DNA of 34,706 bases from contig JAPOYJ010000021.1 in assembly GCA_026706635.1 (NCBI GenBank), forward strand, positions 1 to 34,706, given 5' to 3'. Numbering within the stretch: position 1 is the first letter of the stretch; every line of letters starts with the position of its first letter. The DNA comes from Gemmatimonadota bacterium (lineage in GTDB: Bacteria; Gemmatimonadota; Gemmatimonadetes; Longimicrobiales; Gaopeijiaceae). Positions 1 to 6,897 of the stretch are shown here, one piece after another. The notes beneath the pieces were generated by a model that had not been told where the DNA came from, did not search any database, and was given only the letters and a program-made list of their open reading frames with translations. The translations under genes were made by a program, and so were the position numbers.

Positions 1-39
1 AACTCCCTCAGCCTCCCACCTTGCCCTCGACCCGGAGGT

Positions 40-426
40 TCATGAATAAGGCAGGTTGAAATACGTGAATCGGGATCGGCCAGTCTCCTGCACCGAGAAG
101 CTCCCGTCCGCCTCCACAAACAAGTCCCCGAGGCTAACGAACTCCCCGGGGCCCTCTCCCTTTCCGCCCACGACGAAGAGAAGGGAGCCCTGGGGAGTCC
201 ACACGCTGACCTGCGAGTTTGCCGGATCCACGGCGAACACGCGATTCCGCTCTGGATCGGCCACTATGTGAGGCCATGAAAAGAACACGTCCTTGCCGGG
301 CGCATCGCCGAACCGGTACTCGCCCTCGGTCACCCACGTCGGCTGCTCCCCGTCAACCAGCGGCTGGGTGCCGCCATCCCCCACGATGCACAGAGAGAGA
401 ATCCAGAGGAGTTGCCAAGCCATCAT
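40..426 (-). pseudogene. Truncated secreted 6-bladed beta-propeller protein
   Basis: The 128-residue product begins with a hydrophobic signal segment (MMAWQLLWILSLCIVG). It continues with propeller-type sequence: a WPHIVADPERNRVFAVDP strand, a VSVWTPQGSLLFVVGGKGEGPGEF segment in two parts and a FTYFN strand. Proteins of this class are usually 350-400 residues with six blades, and only about one blade is present before a TGA at 42..40. Just past the stop another frame reads a short propeller-like stretch (LRVEGKVGG), so a frameshift or decay is likely. I placed the start at the ATG pair at 426/423; there is no clear ribosome-binding site. It lies 61 bases downstream of a complete propeller gene on the same strand and probably arose by duplication of it. 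The window edge hides the rest. Confidence 0.6.
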
Positions 427-487
427 ATCAGTCAATACTCGATTCCGCCAACTGTCTCTCGGGCCATGTCTCCTGGGACCTCCGCCA

Positions 488-1690
488 TCAGCGCACCAGC
501 GGGTAGACCTCGACCAGCTCCTCGTCAAGGGCACCCTTCGCCTGGACGAGTACCCGATCCTCCGCAATGTCCACGACAGCCATGTCCACCGGGACCGTGA
601 TCCGCATCTTGCGCTCCCACGCCTCGGTGAAGCCGACCCAGACCACCTCCTCCTGAAGCGGGTTGGGGTACTCCCGGATCCAGAGCAGGCCGTCGGCGCC
701 GCCCATCATGTCGGAAAAGGCGGGAAGGGTGGCGCGGGCCGGCAGGCCCTCGAGCAGGCGCTCCGATCTGAACTCGTTCGCCCGCAAGGTATCGCTGACG
801 AAGCGCACCCAGTCTGCCTCAGCGCTCTCTCGAGACTGCTCGAATGAGACGACTTCCACGGGGGTCCCGGCCTCGTCGTAACGCGTGATCGTGATCGAGT
901 CGGTATCCGCCAGGTAGGCGTAGCGATTGGTGACCGCGGCCACGGCAGTTCGTCCGAAGATCACGGGTTCCCAGCTACTAGATAAGTTGCCGGCGTCGTT
1001 AACCTCCCTCAACGCCCACTGCTCCTCACCGGGACGGGTGCCCTCGAAGACGATCTCCCCGTCAGAAAGACGAACGATCCTGTATGTCACCGGCCGCCGG
1101 ACCTCCATCGGCCCGGCGGGCAAGCGGTTACCCCACCATCCCATCTCCGAGATTTCGAGCAGCACGCTGTTTCCGAAGGCTCCAACGATCCTGCTCATTT
1201 GCGCACCGATCGGTCCGAGTTTCGTACCCCCGATGTACCTCCCGTGCGCGTCGAGCCGGGTTGCTCGCATGAGGAATGATGCGTCCGAGGTGACCAGTCC
1301 GTCCCCGTGACGAGCGATCGAGGCCAGATTCATGTAGTCGCCGGGACCTTCTCCCTTCCTGCCGTGCCGGGAAAGCAGCCGTCCCGCAGCATCCAGGATC
1401 AGGACTTCGTACGACATGACATCCGCGATAGCGATGCCGTCGCCGAAGAAGACCGCTCCGGAGACCCGGCCCAGCGGGAGAGACTCGTCCGCCCCCACCA
1501 CCAGGCTTGGTTCCGCAGCGATCCGGAACGACTCGTCACCAGGCCACGCGGAGAAGAGGTCCACAGCCGCCGGGCGACCCGTGGCCCCCGGGTCCGATGG
1601 CTCGTCCCGGTAGGCGGCGCAGAGCACCACGCAGGAAAGGGCGAGCATCGCTTTCGCCAGCGGTCTCCGTAGGGCGTCCGTCATGGCCAT
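488..1690 (-). CDS. Secreted 6-bladed beta-propeller protein
   Basis: This 400-residue protein has an N-terminal signal segment (residues about 12-26, ALSCVVLCAA) and then a repeated propeller pattern. Strands such as GIAIADVMSYEVLILDAAG are followed by RLLSRHGRKGEGPGDYMNL; the GRKGEGPGdf turn is the hallmark of the 6-bladed propeller family common in Bacteroidota and Gemmatimonadota. Full length for the family. The ATG at 1690 lies two bases after the TAG of the upstream DsbA-like gene, so the two are almost certainly co-transcribed and translationally coupled. The protein is probably exported to the periplasm or outer surface. Its molecular role is not known. In Bacteroidota, related propellers sit beside small secreted NVEALA peptides, which gives the small Cys-rich peptide in this operon a possible parallel. 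Confidence 0.8.
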   Translation of the reverse strand: MAMTDALRRPLAKAMLALSCVVLCAAYRDEPSDPGATGRPAAVDLFSAWPGDESFRIAAEPSLVVGADESLPLGRVSGAVFFGDGIAIADVMSYEVLILDAAGRLLSRHGRKGEGPGDYMNLASIARHGDGLVTSDASFLMRATRLDAHGRYIGGTKLGPIGAQMSRIVGAFGNSVLLEISEMGWWGNRLPAGPMEVRRPVTYRIVRLSDGEIVFEGTRPGEEQWALREVNDAGNLSSSWEPVIFGRTAVAAVTNRYAYLADTDSITITRYDEAGTPVEVVSFEQSRESAEADWVRFVSDTLRANEFRSERLLEGLPARATLPAFSDMMGGADGLLWIREYPNPLQEEVVWVGFTEAWERKMRITVPVDMAVVDIAEDRVLVQAKGALDEELVEVYPLVR

Positions 1691-1692
1691 CT

Positions 1693-2370
1693 CTAGCGCG
1701 AGCCTTCGATCAGTTCGAGGAGCTGTTCCTCGTCCGCGTACCCGACATGCCCCCCGAACTGGTAGAAGAACGTTGGGGTTGCGGTGACTCCCAGCGCGTC
1801 TCCGAGTCTCATGTCCTCCTCCAGCCTTCGTCCTGCCGCTTCGCTGCCGAGGCAGCGCTCGTACGCCGCCAGGTCACTCACGCCCGCCCTCTCGGCAAGC
1901 GCCCTCCAATCCCCCGTGTCCCGCCACTCCGTCGACCCGTAGAGCAGCGAATGTAGCTGTGGGAACCGTCCCTGCTCCTCGGCGCAGATCGCCGCGCTCG
2001 CGGCGGCCTCAGCCTTCGGGTGGATGGCTGTCAGCGGGTAGTGGCGGAATCCGATCGTAACCTCCGGGTGGGATTCCATGACATCCTCCAGGTGCGCGTG
2101 GGAATCTCGGCAGAACGGACACTCGTAGTCCCCGAACTCGATGATCATCGCGGCGCTCGCATCGACCGTGTCCATGCGAGCGCTCGTTGCCGCCAGCGCC
2201 TGCCAGTGCTCCTCAACGAGCACTGACAGGCGGGCCTCAGCGCGCCAAGCGGCGAAGCGCGTCCGGAGCGGGCTCTCGGGCAGGAACACGACGATGACGA
2301 GCACCGCCACGAGCCCGAGGTTGAGGAGATGGCCGGACCAGCTCGTTTCCTGCTTGTCCTTCCTGCCCAT
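1693..2370 (-). CDS. DsbA-like membrane-anchored thiol-disulfide oxidoreductase
   Basis: The 225-residue product has an N-terminal transmembrane anchor (about residues 15-31, LNLGLVAVLVIVVFLPE) followed by a DsbA/thioredoxin fold. The active site is Cys84-Pro-Phe-Cys87, in IIEFGDYECPFCRDSH. The helical insertion contains the AAAICAEEQGRF segment typical of DsbA-like family members, and the cis-proline loop is GVTATPTFF. It should act in the periplasm, oxidising or isomerising disulfides. Its start is three bases after the stop of the gene for a six-cysteine secreted peptide and its stop is two bases before the propeller gene. The obvious inference is that it folds or oxidises that peptide or the propellers. 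The substrate is not shown by the sequence. Confidence 0.85.
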   Translation of the reverse strand: MGRKDKQETSWSGHLLNLGLVAVLVIVVFLPESPLRTRFAAWRAEARLSVLVEEHWQALAATSARMDTVDASAAMIIEFGDYECPFCRDSHAHLEDVMESHPEVTIGFRHYPLTAIHPKAEAAASAAICAEEQGRFPQLHSLLYGSTEWRDTGDWRALAERAGVSDLAAYERCLGSEAAGRRLEEDMRLGDALGVTATPTFFYQFGGHVGYADEEQLLELIEGSR

Positions 2371-2373
2371 TCC

Positions 2374-2622
2374 CTATTTGGGGGGTTGCACGCATTTTCC
2401 CACTGCGACGAATCCGTTTCCGCAGCTAACCGCGCAGTTGTCTCCCTTGTCCCTGCAGACTTGGATCTGCCCGTCGGGGCAGGACAAGTGTCCGCCCTTC
2501 GGATCGCCATACACATCGAAATAATCGCATTTCATGGAACTCTCGGCGGCAACGGGCGTCGTGGCCAGCGCTGCGACTACTGCCGTCAGCAGTAGCTTCC
2601 TGATCGTCTTAACTCCGAACAT
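2374..2622 (-). CDS. Small secreted six-cysteine peptide
   Basis: I do not recognise this 82-residue protein. It has a clear Sec signal peptide: a basic start (MFGVKTIRK), a hydrophobic core LLLTAVVAALATTPV and a likely signal-peptidase site after VAA near residue 26. The mature part is about 56 residues with six cysteines (32, 48, 56, 63, 67, 77), enough for three disulfides, and ends GKCVQPPK. A strong ribosome-binding site AAGGAGG lies six bases before the ATG at 2622; this fixes the start and rejects longer upstream reading. It is the first gene of a compact operon with a DsbA-like enzyme and two propeller genes. Possible roles are a secreted effector, a bacteriocin-like or signalling peptide, or a propeller ligand; none is proven. 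Confidence 0.8.
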   Translation of the reverse strand: MFGVKTIRKLLLTAVVAALATTPVAAESSMKCDYFDVYGDPKGGHLSCPDGQIQVCRDKGDNCAVSCGNGFVAVGKCVQPPK

Positions 2623-2628
2623 GACATG

Positions 2629-2635
2629 CCTCCTT
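2629..2635 (-). promoter_or_regulatory. Strong Shine-Dalgarno site of the peptide gene
   Basis: On the minus strand AAGGAGG lies six bases before the ATG at 2622. It is the best ribosome-binding site of the whole operon, while the next two genes start two or three bases after the preceding stop without their own strong site. Expression of the operon is therefore probably led by the peptide. Confidence 0.8.
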
Positions 2636-2753
2636 GGTGGGTGTGTGGGGGCCGCCCAGATTGCATCCGGAGAGCCGCCCGCATCGTTCTTGCTGCGGAC
2701 AATCGGATGCGCCACCCCATCCCGGAACACGCAAATCGGGGAATAGTGCGACA

Positions 2754-3925
2754 TTATCGGGATAGGCGCGCGTCTTCGCAAGGCCAACCACCTCCGGCCA
2801 TCCGTGCACCCACCCACGACCAGAAAATCCTCCGAGACATCTCCACGCCCTCGGCCGCCGCGCCAAGGCTGCAACCGACGAGGCGGCGGCTGTATCGCTG
2901 GAGGGAACGTCTCTGGCACCCCGACCTATGTGCTACCGTGGGCCAGCTGTGGCCGCGCCGTCGCTGCCCGATCGCCCACCACAGCACCGACCATGACAGC
3001 ATCTCCTTCGGACGGCACCGGAGCGGCATCTCGCCTCTCCAGTACCCCCTGAGGGTCGAAGGGTCACACGACCACAGGGCGCAAATCGCGCCCACGGTTG
3101 TCGGAGGAGGAGGGTCATACGAACCGAAGCGGTCGCACTCCGCCAGCCACAGTCTGAATCGTGCCTCGACCTGTTGGGGAGCACGTTGGACCAGATGCAG
3201 TGGCCGACCAAGTAGGCGAAAAGCACATCGAGAGAGTGTTCTCGGTGGCAGCGCCAGGTCCCGACTCACGGAAGCCGTTGGCTTCCCGGCGCATCGATCC
3301 TCTCCGCATGCCCGTAGGAGCAATGACCATCCGACCAGCTGCTCGGACCGTCGGTCGAGATGGGCCGTGGCGAGGGCGCGACGATACGTCCCCGAATCAA
3401 CATCGACCGAGGCGGCTAAATCGCCAAGAACACGACTTGACAAACGGGGGGGGGAGAGGGTAGATTGTGATTCCAATTCGCAACCGGCAAATGTGCGATA
3501 CGACACTCGCGGAGGAGAGGGCGGAGTCCGGGGCTGTCCAAGATCAGAGAGCCAAGTGCCTGCGTCGGGTCCCGCCCCGCGCCGAGCGCCGCCGCGACGG
3601 CCGGTCCCAAGCGCTCGCCGGCCTCCTCTGCCCACACAACGCGACCCCCGCGTGGGACGAGACCACGCGAGTGCTGTAGAGCATCGATGGACAGGGGTGC
3701 GACGATGACGAGCTCAGGGCCTGGGCTGCGACCTACCTCGTGCAGAACCCACTCGGTCTCCTCCCGACCAAGAGCAGGTACGGCGAGGATCGCTACCTCC
3801 GACTCGGCCAGCGACTCGCGAAAGGCGCCCCGATCACGCGCAGCCCGGACCTGCACCGGGGCCACAGCGTCCCGGACGATCGCTTCGGGGGAACACCCCG
3901 CCAATTCCGAGTAGACGACGACCAT
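2754..3925 (-). pseudogene. HTH regulator with receiver-like N-terminus, frameshifted
   Basis: The N-terminal part (3925 to about 3446) reads MVVVYSELAGCSPEAIV, then a receiver-like alternation of strands and helices (SEVAILAVPAL, GPELVIVAPLS), ending DSPGLRPLLREC. It is then closed by a stop at 3416. The C-terminal part is in another frame down to 2754. It contains two tandem HTH modules, one with VLGDLAASVDVDSGTYRRA and LALPPRTLSRCAFRLLGRPL, the other with TVGAICALWSCDPSTLRGYW and SGCQRRSLQRYSRRLVGCSL. Both keep the pattern helix-turn-helix, then a PKE/EQL-[LM]xW segment, then a second HTH. The frames meet exactly at a run of nine C on the coding strand; one more base there would join them into one protein of about 390 residues. 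A sequencing error, phase variation or real decay are all possible. It lies upstream of the peptide operon on the same strand and may regulate it. Confidence 0.65.
3446..3454. repeat. G9 homopolymer at the frameshift
   Basis: Nine consecutive G on the plus strand (C on the coding strand) sit exactly where the two reading frames of the regulator meet. Changing the run to ten or seven restores a continuous frame. Homopolymers of this length are hotspots both for slippage in vivo and for read errors. Confidence 0.9.
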
Positions 3926-4187
3926 CTCCCCGTCTGGCCCTCCTCAGCCAGAATCCAATAGCGCGACCACTACAGCCCGCTCCCACCGCACCGTCGGACA
4001 TTCTGGCACGGTGCGCCCCACTCCACCAGAGGAGCGCTCAGGGTTGCAGCACTTGACACCAAGGCGCCTGCGAGCGCACATAGTGTCACTGTGGGGCTAG
4101 GATCCCACCCGGGTACTGAACCGGCGTGGGACCGGACGTCAGCTAGCCGTGCACAGAGGCACGCACCAGCAATCAATGGAGGAGGCT

Positions 4188-4601
4188 ATGGGAGCCCAGT
4201 ACACCAAGCAGAGTCGAAGAGGCGGGATCCGGCCGGTGACCGCTCTGGCAGTTGCATTCGGCCTTGTCACCCTGGGAGCGGCGTGCGCAAGCGGAGGCGG
4301 CGGGGAGCGGGGGCCGCGTCGCGACCCGAACCTCATCACCGCCGAGGAGCTGGCCGACTACCACAACCTCGACTGCTACGACGCGGTGCGGAGGCTCCGC
4401 CCCAGGTGGCTCCAGGGCAGGGCAGGCGACCCCACCGTCGTCCGCGACGGGAGCCGTCTCGGACCGGCGTCGGATTACCTGGCGCAGATTCGGGTCGGAC
4501 AGGTCGCGTCGATCAGATACCTGAGCGCCACCGAGGCGACGATGCGCTTCGGCACCGGGGTGAACGGAGGTGCCATCGTGGTGACAACGGTCGGCAGCTA
4601 G
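4188..4601 (+). CDS. Lipoprotein with TonB-plug-like C-terminal domain
   Basis: This 137-residue protein starts at the ATG at 4188, next to the ribosome-binding site GGAGGAGG (4178-4185). An N-terminal signal ends in a lipobox-like LGAAC, followed by a glycine-rich linker (ASGGGGERG). The C-terminal domain resembles the small plug-like modules of Gemmatimonadota lipoproteins: ITAEELADYHNLDCYDAVRRL, split as a helix pair, then VASIRYLSATEATMRFGTG and NGGAIVVTT. The closing motif matches the YGxxxNGVIxITT end of TonB-dependent receptor plugs. Function unknown; probably anchored in the outer membrane or periplasm. A terminator follows directly, so it appears to be a single-gene unit. The 260-base region upstream has a TTGACA box at 4053 but I see no convincing -10 partner. 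Confidence 0.7.
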   Translation: MGAQYTKQSRRGGIRPVTALAVAFGLVTLGAACASGGGGERGPRRDPNLITAEELADYHNLDCYDAVRRLRPRWLQGRAGDPTVVRDGSRLGPASDYLAQIRVGQVASIRYLSATEATMRFGTGVNGGAIVVTTVGS

Positions 4602-4636
4602 CGGCCCGCGGGAGTCCCGCCTAGCGGTCGCTTTTT
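4600..4636 (+). terminator. Intrinsic terminator after the plug lipoprotein
   Basis: Overlapping the stop codon, AGCGGCC pairs with GGTCGCT and the inner GCGGG pairs with CCCGC around an AGT loop, with a small bulge on the right arm. Five T residues (4632-4636) follow. Confidence 0.6.
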
Positions 4637-4706
4637 CGGGTGGGGGGCGAAATGTGGACACCTTCGCCTACGGGGGACAGGTGCCCGGAGCGCTGTCCGG
4701 GAGCAC

Positions 4707-4739
4707 CTAACAGCCCATCGACAACCCTGGCACGGCATT
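4707..4739 (+). repeat. Degenerate arm of the dispersed repeat
   Basis: CAGCCCATCGACAACC followed by CACGGCAT resembles the left end of the dispersed repeat found intact at 31123 and 29221 (CAGCCCGCGGACAACC then CACGGCA). No matching right end is obvious, so this may be a decayed copy or chance. Confidence 0.3.
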
Positions 4740-4814
4740 TGCGGTCTCAATTCTGTTGATCCGCGGCGTCGAGTCGGCGCCGCAAGAGGCACTCACGGAC
4801 GCAGGAGGTGAGCC

Positions 4815-4997
4815 ATTCGCAAGTCAACCGTCAACCTGTTGGGAGCGGCGACGCTGGTCGCTGCCGGCCTGGCGCTGTTGCGGCAAGGCAACAATCGGCT
4901 TGAGCCCGTAGTCGAGGACAGGACCGAGAAGTTGACCCCGGACGAGAAAGTCCCTGCCGACATCAGGCTGGAGAGGCTCAGAGAGCTGGGCATCTAG
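4815..4997 (+). CDS. Small membrane peptide with apparent ATT start
   Basis: This 60-residue frame reads (M)RKSTVNLLGAATLVAAGL at the N-terminus, a basic start plus a hydrophobic segment like a transmembrane or signal anchor. It is followed by a polar, charged tail (EPVVEDRTEKLTPDEKV, then DIRLERLRELGI) and a TAG at 4995. No ATG, GTG or TTG exists before the conserved-looking basic start: an in-frame TGA lies six bases upstream. A strong ribosome-binding site GGAGGTGA ends three bases before ATT at 4815, so ATT is the best start, a rare codon known from infC. A base change or sequencing error from ATG is the alternative. Codon use is high in G/C at third positions, as in neighbouring genes. 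Function unknown. A strong hairpin lies downstream. Confidence 0.6.
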   Translation: MRKSTVNLLGAATLVAAGLALLRQGNNRLEPVVEDRTEKLTPDEKVPADIRLERLRELGI

Positions 4998-5059
4998 CTG
5001 CTAGCTAGCAGCGGACCAGGGTGGACGGAGCGCAAGCTCGCTCCGCCCTGACCGACCCG

Positions 5060-5095
5060 AGAGAGGGGGTGGCCGAAGGTGGTCGCCCCCTCTCT
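5060..5095. terminator. Bidirectional hairpin terminator
   Basis: AGAGAGGGGG (5060-5069) pairs perfectly with CCCCCTCTCT (5086-5095), extended inward by GGCC/GGTC around a GAAGGT loop. It sits between the convergent small membrane peptide and the ferredoxin gene. The T-run is weak on both sides (TTCAATT on the plus strand). Confidence 0.65.
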
Positions 5096-5107
5096 TCAAT
5101 TCCGGGA

Positions 5108-5341
5108 TCACTCGAAGTGGGAGATGTTCTTCTCGATGTAGTCGCTCCATTCGGGCGGCACATCCGTGTCCGGGAAGATCGCCTGCACAGGACACTCGGG
5201 CTCGCACGCCCCGCAGTCGATACACTCGTCCGGGTGGATGAGGTACTGGTCGTCGGCCTCGTAGATGCAGTCCACGGGGCAGACCTCGACGCAGCTCGCG
5301 TCCTTTGTGCCGATGCACGGCTCCGTGATTATGTAGGTCAC
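5108..5341 (-). CDS. fdxA: 7Fe ferredoxin ([3Fe-4S][4Fe-4S])
   Basis: This 77-residue ferredoxin carries the N-terminal pattern Cys9-x7-Cys17-x3-Cys21-Pro with a free Cys25, and a second cluster Cys40-x2-Cys43-x2-Cys46-x3-Cys50-Pro. This spacing is that of Azotobacter FdI-type seven-iron ferredoxins, in which Cys9, 17 and 50 hold the 3Fe cluster and Cys21, 40, 43 and 46 the 4Fe cluster. It is a soluble cytoplasmic electron carrier; the partner is not indicated. The start is GTG at 5341, preceded by AAGGGCGGAG, giving MTYIITEPC. It stands alone, with a hairpin terminator after it and a short dispersed-repeat copy about 30 bases upstream in its promoter region. Confidence 0.9.
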   Translation of the reverse strand: MTYIITEPCIGTKDASCVEVCPVDCIYEADDQYLIHPDECIDCGACEPECPVQAIFPDTDVPPEWSDYIEKNISHFE

Positions 5342-5368
5342 CGCTCCGCCCTTTCAGTAGCGCCCCTG

Positions 5369-5405
5369 CTGGCGGCCCTTGGCGGGTCTGTCCACGGGCT
5401 GCCAG
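5369..5405. repeat. Minimal copy of the dispersed inverted repeat
   Basis: A left arm CTGGCGGCCCTTGG faces a right arm TGTCCACGGGCTGCCAG with almost nothing between them. The right arm matches the ends of the longer copies at 34117-34360 and 31123-31303. The pair can form a hairpin in the leader or promoter region of the ferredoxin gene. Confidence 0.55.
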
Positions 5406-5466
5406 ACCCGAATGATCACCCAACGCAATCGCCTTCGCAACACTCCGTCGGCTTCCCGGGTGCCGG

Positions 5467-6312
5467 CTACCCGTCTGACTCCAGATTGACCCTAAAGTGT
5501 TCCCGTGTCGCGTCGACCGCGTTGTCGAGCCCCGGGGTGGAGGAGGAGAAGGGGTGGGTCGCCTCGAAGGTGTGGCCCGACCCGCCGATCACTCTCAGCC
5601 GGGCGGCCGGAGATGCCTCGGCCAGCCGCTCACCGTCTTTGACGGGGACTGTCAGGTCCTCCTCGCCGTGGACAACCAGCCAGGGGGAACGCACCCGGGC
5701 GGCAGCGGCCAGCACGTCGAGACGCCGCCAGTTCTCGCGCAGGTCGTCCCAGAGCGCTCTGTAGAGCGGCATCCGCTGTTTGGTGCGGGCATTCTCGATC
5801 CACGTCACCCCCTGGATCTCCCACTCCCGCACCTGGTGCTCGCTCCAGCGGTGGAAGCTGGAGACCGCCGACCAGGTTGCGAGCGCCGAGAGCTCCGGAC
5901 GCTCGGCCGCCGCGACGATGGCCACCCCACCGCCTCGGCTGTGCCCCAGGAGACCCAGCGAATCCACTGGCCGACCGCTCCGCCACCGGCCAGCGAGGGT
6001 CCAGTCGATCATCCAGTGCAGATCCTCGAGCTCGCGGGAAAGGGTGTTGCGCCCGAAGGCATCCAGGTCGGTGAAGTGCATTAGCTCCGGGCCCGTCCCA
6101 TTCAGCGAGAAGTTGAAGGAGACGACCGCGTGCCCGTCCCGGGCGAGACTATCCCCCAGATGCGGGAAGAACCCCCAGTCCTTGAAGCCCTTGAAGCCAT
6201 GCGCGACCAGCACCGCAGTGCGCGGCTCGTCCCCCGCCCGCCAGCGAAGGTCGGCCCGGACCACGTCGCCGTGCGGAGGGGCGAGCTCGATGCGCTCGTG
6301 CTCCACGGTCAC
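5467..6312 (-). CDS. Alpha/beta hydrolase
   Basis: The 281-residue protein has an alpha/beta-hydrolase fold with all catalytic elements visible: an oxyanion region AVLVAHGFKGFKDWG near residue 35, a nucleophile elbow GLLGHSRGGG, an acid loop VVHGEEDLTVPV and a histidine loop GGSGHTFEATHPF. It is a serine hydrolase or esterase of unknown substrate, and looks cytoplasmic (no signal peptide). I start it at GTG 6312, eight bases after GGAG; this GTG overlaps the TGA of the adenosyltransferase gene (GTGA), so the two genes are translationally coupled. GTG at 6321 is also possible. Longer readings into the upstream gene are only shadows. Confidence 0.85.
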   Translation of the reverse strand: MTVEHERIELAPPHGDVVRADLRWRAGDEPRTAVLVAHGFKGFKDWGFFPHLGDSLARDGHAVVSFNFSLNGTGPELMHFTDLDAFGRNTLSRELEDLHWMIDWTLAGRWRSGRPVDSLGLLGHSRGGGVAIVAAAERPELSALATWSAVSSFHRWSEHQVREWEIQGVTWIENARTKQRMPLYRALWDDLRENWRRLDVLAAAARVRSPWLVVHGEEDLTVPVKDGERLAEASPAARLRVIGGSGHTFEATHPFSSSTPGLDNAVDATREHFRVNLESDG

Positions 6313-6878
6313 TGATGCCACTCCACGTCGCCGCGGCCAGCGAGGGCGTTCTCGGCCCGGGCTGCGGCGAAGAGGTAGTCCGAGAGCCGGTTGAGGTACC
6401 GGACGATCAGCGGGTCCACGGGCGAGGCGGCGGCCAGCGCCACAACCCTGCGCTCCGCCCTCCGGCAGACGGCCCTTGCCAGGTGCAGACTCGCCGCCGG
6501 GCCGCTCCCGCCCGGAAGTACGAAGTTCCGGAGAGGCCCGGCCTCGTCGAGCGCCTCGTCGATCCACTCCTCCATCTCGGCGATCCGGCCCGAGGGCAGG
6601 GAGGGCAGCCTGGGCGACGGCCGGTTCCCCTCTGGCGGGGGCGTGGCCAGGTGGGCGCCGATCGCGAAGAGATCCGACTGAAGGAGGGGAAGCGAGATTA
6701 TCCACGGACTGCTAGTCTCCGCGTTGGCCGTCTGGGCCACCGCCGCCGCCGCGCCGATGGCGGCATTCAGCTCGTCCACCGTGCCATACGCCTCGACCCG
6801 CATGTCGTCCTTTGCCACCCGGGGACCCCCGAAGAGCGCCGTCCGGCCCGAGTCGCCACGTCGCGTGTATATCCTCAT
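6309..6878 (-). CDS. Cob(I)alamin adenosyltransferase, PduO type
   Basis: The protein transfers the adenosyl group of ATP to cob(I)alamin. Its 189 residues start MRIYTRRGDSGRTALFGG, the P-loop-like ATP motif of PduO-type enzymes, followed by RVEAYGTVDELNAAIG. The C-terminal part carries FVLPGGSGPAASLHLARAVC and RRAERRV, then the LNRLSDYLFAAAR helix, all family signatures. A segment ETSSPWIISLPLLQSDLF contains an insert encoded by one arm of the dispersed repeat (6692-6715), in a loop between helices, with the frame kept open. The stop overlaps the start of the alpha/beta hydrolase. The start at 6878 is only 19 bases from the divergent start at 6898. An adenosylcobalamin-dependent enzyme is not in this window. 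Confidence 0.9.
   Translation of the reverse strand: MRIYTRRGDSGRTALFGGPRVAKDDMRVEAYGTVDELNAAIGAAAAVAQTANAETSSPWIISLPLLQSDLFAIGAHLATPPPEGNRPSPRLPSLPSGRIAEMEEWIDEALDEAGPLRNFVLPGGSGPAASLHLARAVCRRAERRVVALAAASPVDPLIVRYLNRLSDYLFAAARAENALAGRGDVEWHQ
6692..6715 (+). repeat. Right arm of the dispersed repeat inside a gene
   Basis: This 24-base segment, ending TTATCCACGGACTGCTAG, matches the right end of the intact copy at 31280-31303 at 23 of 24 positions and the copy at 29260-29283 closely. Here it lies within the adenosyltransferase reading frame and encodes part of SSPWIISL. Confidence 0.8.
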
Positions 6879-6897
6879 CGGCGTATATCTTACCAGC
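6879..6897. promoter_or_regulatory. 19-bp divergent, probably leaderless promoter region
   Basis: Only 19 bases separate the two divergent ATG codons. On the plus strand TATCTT (6886-6891) fits a TANNNT -10 element six bases before the ATG at 6898; on the minus strand TAAGAT fits a -10 eight bases before the ATG at 6878. Neither gene has room for a ribosome-binding site, so leaderless transcripts from overlapping -10 boxes are likely. Confidence 0.45.

Noticed and set aside
2626-3708. Long plus-strand frame opposite the regulator
   Set aside because: Composition is arginine/serine-rich shadow sequence without domains; the minus strand holds recognisable HTH modules in the same place.
4053-4086. 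TTGACA box as promoter of the plug lipoprotein
   Set aside because: The -35 is perfect but the nearest -10-like CATAGT is 20 bases away, too far for confidence.
3970-4176. Minus-strand frame upstream of the plug lipoprotein
   Set aside because: No domain, no ribosome-binding site, and it lies in a promoter region.
5467-6705. Longer start for the alpha/beta hydrolase
   Set aside because: The extension is an arginine/proline-rich shadow of the adenosyltransferase gene.
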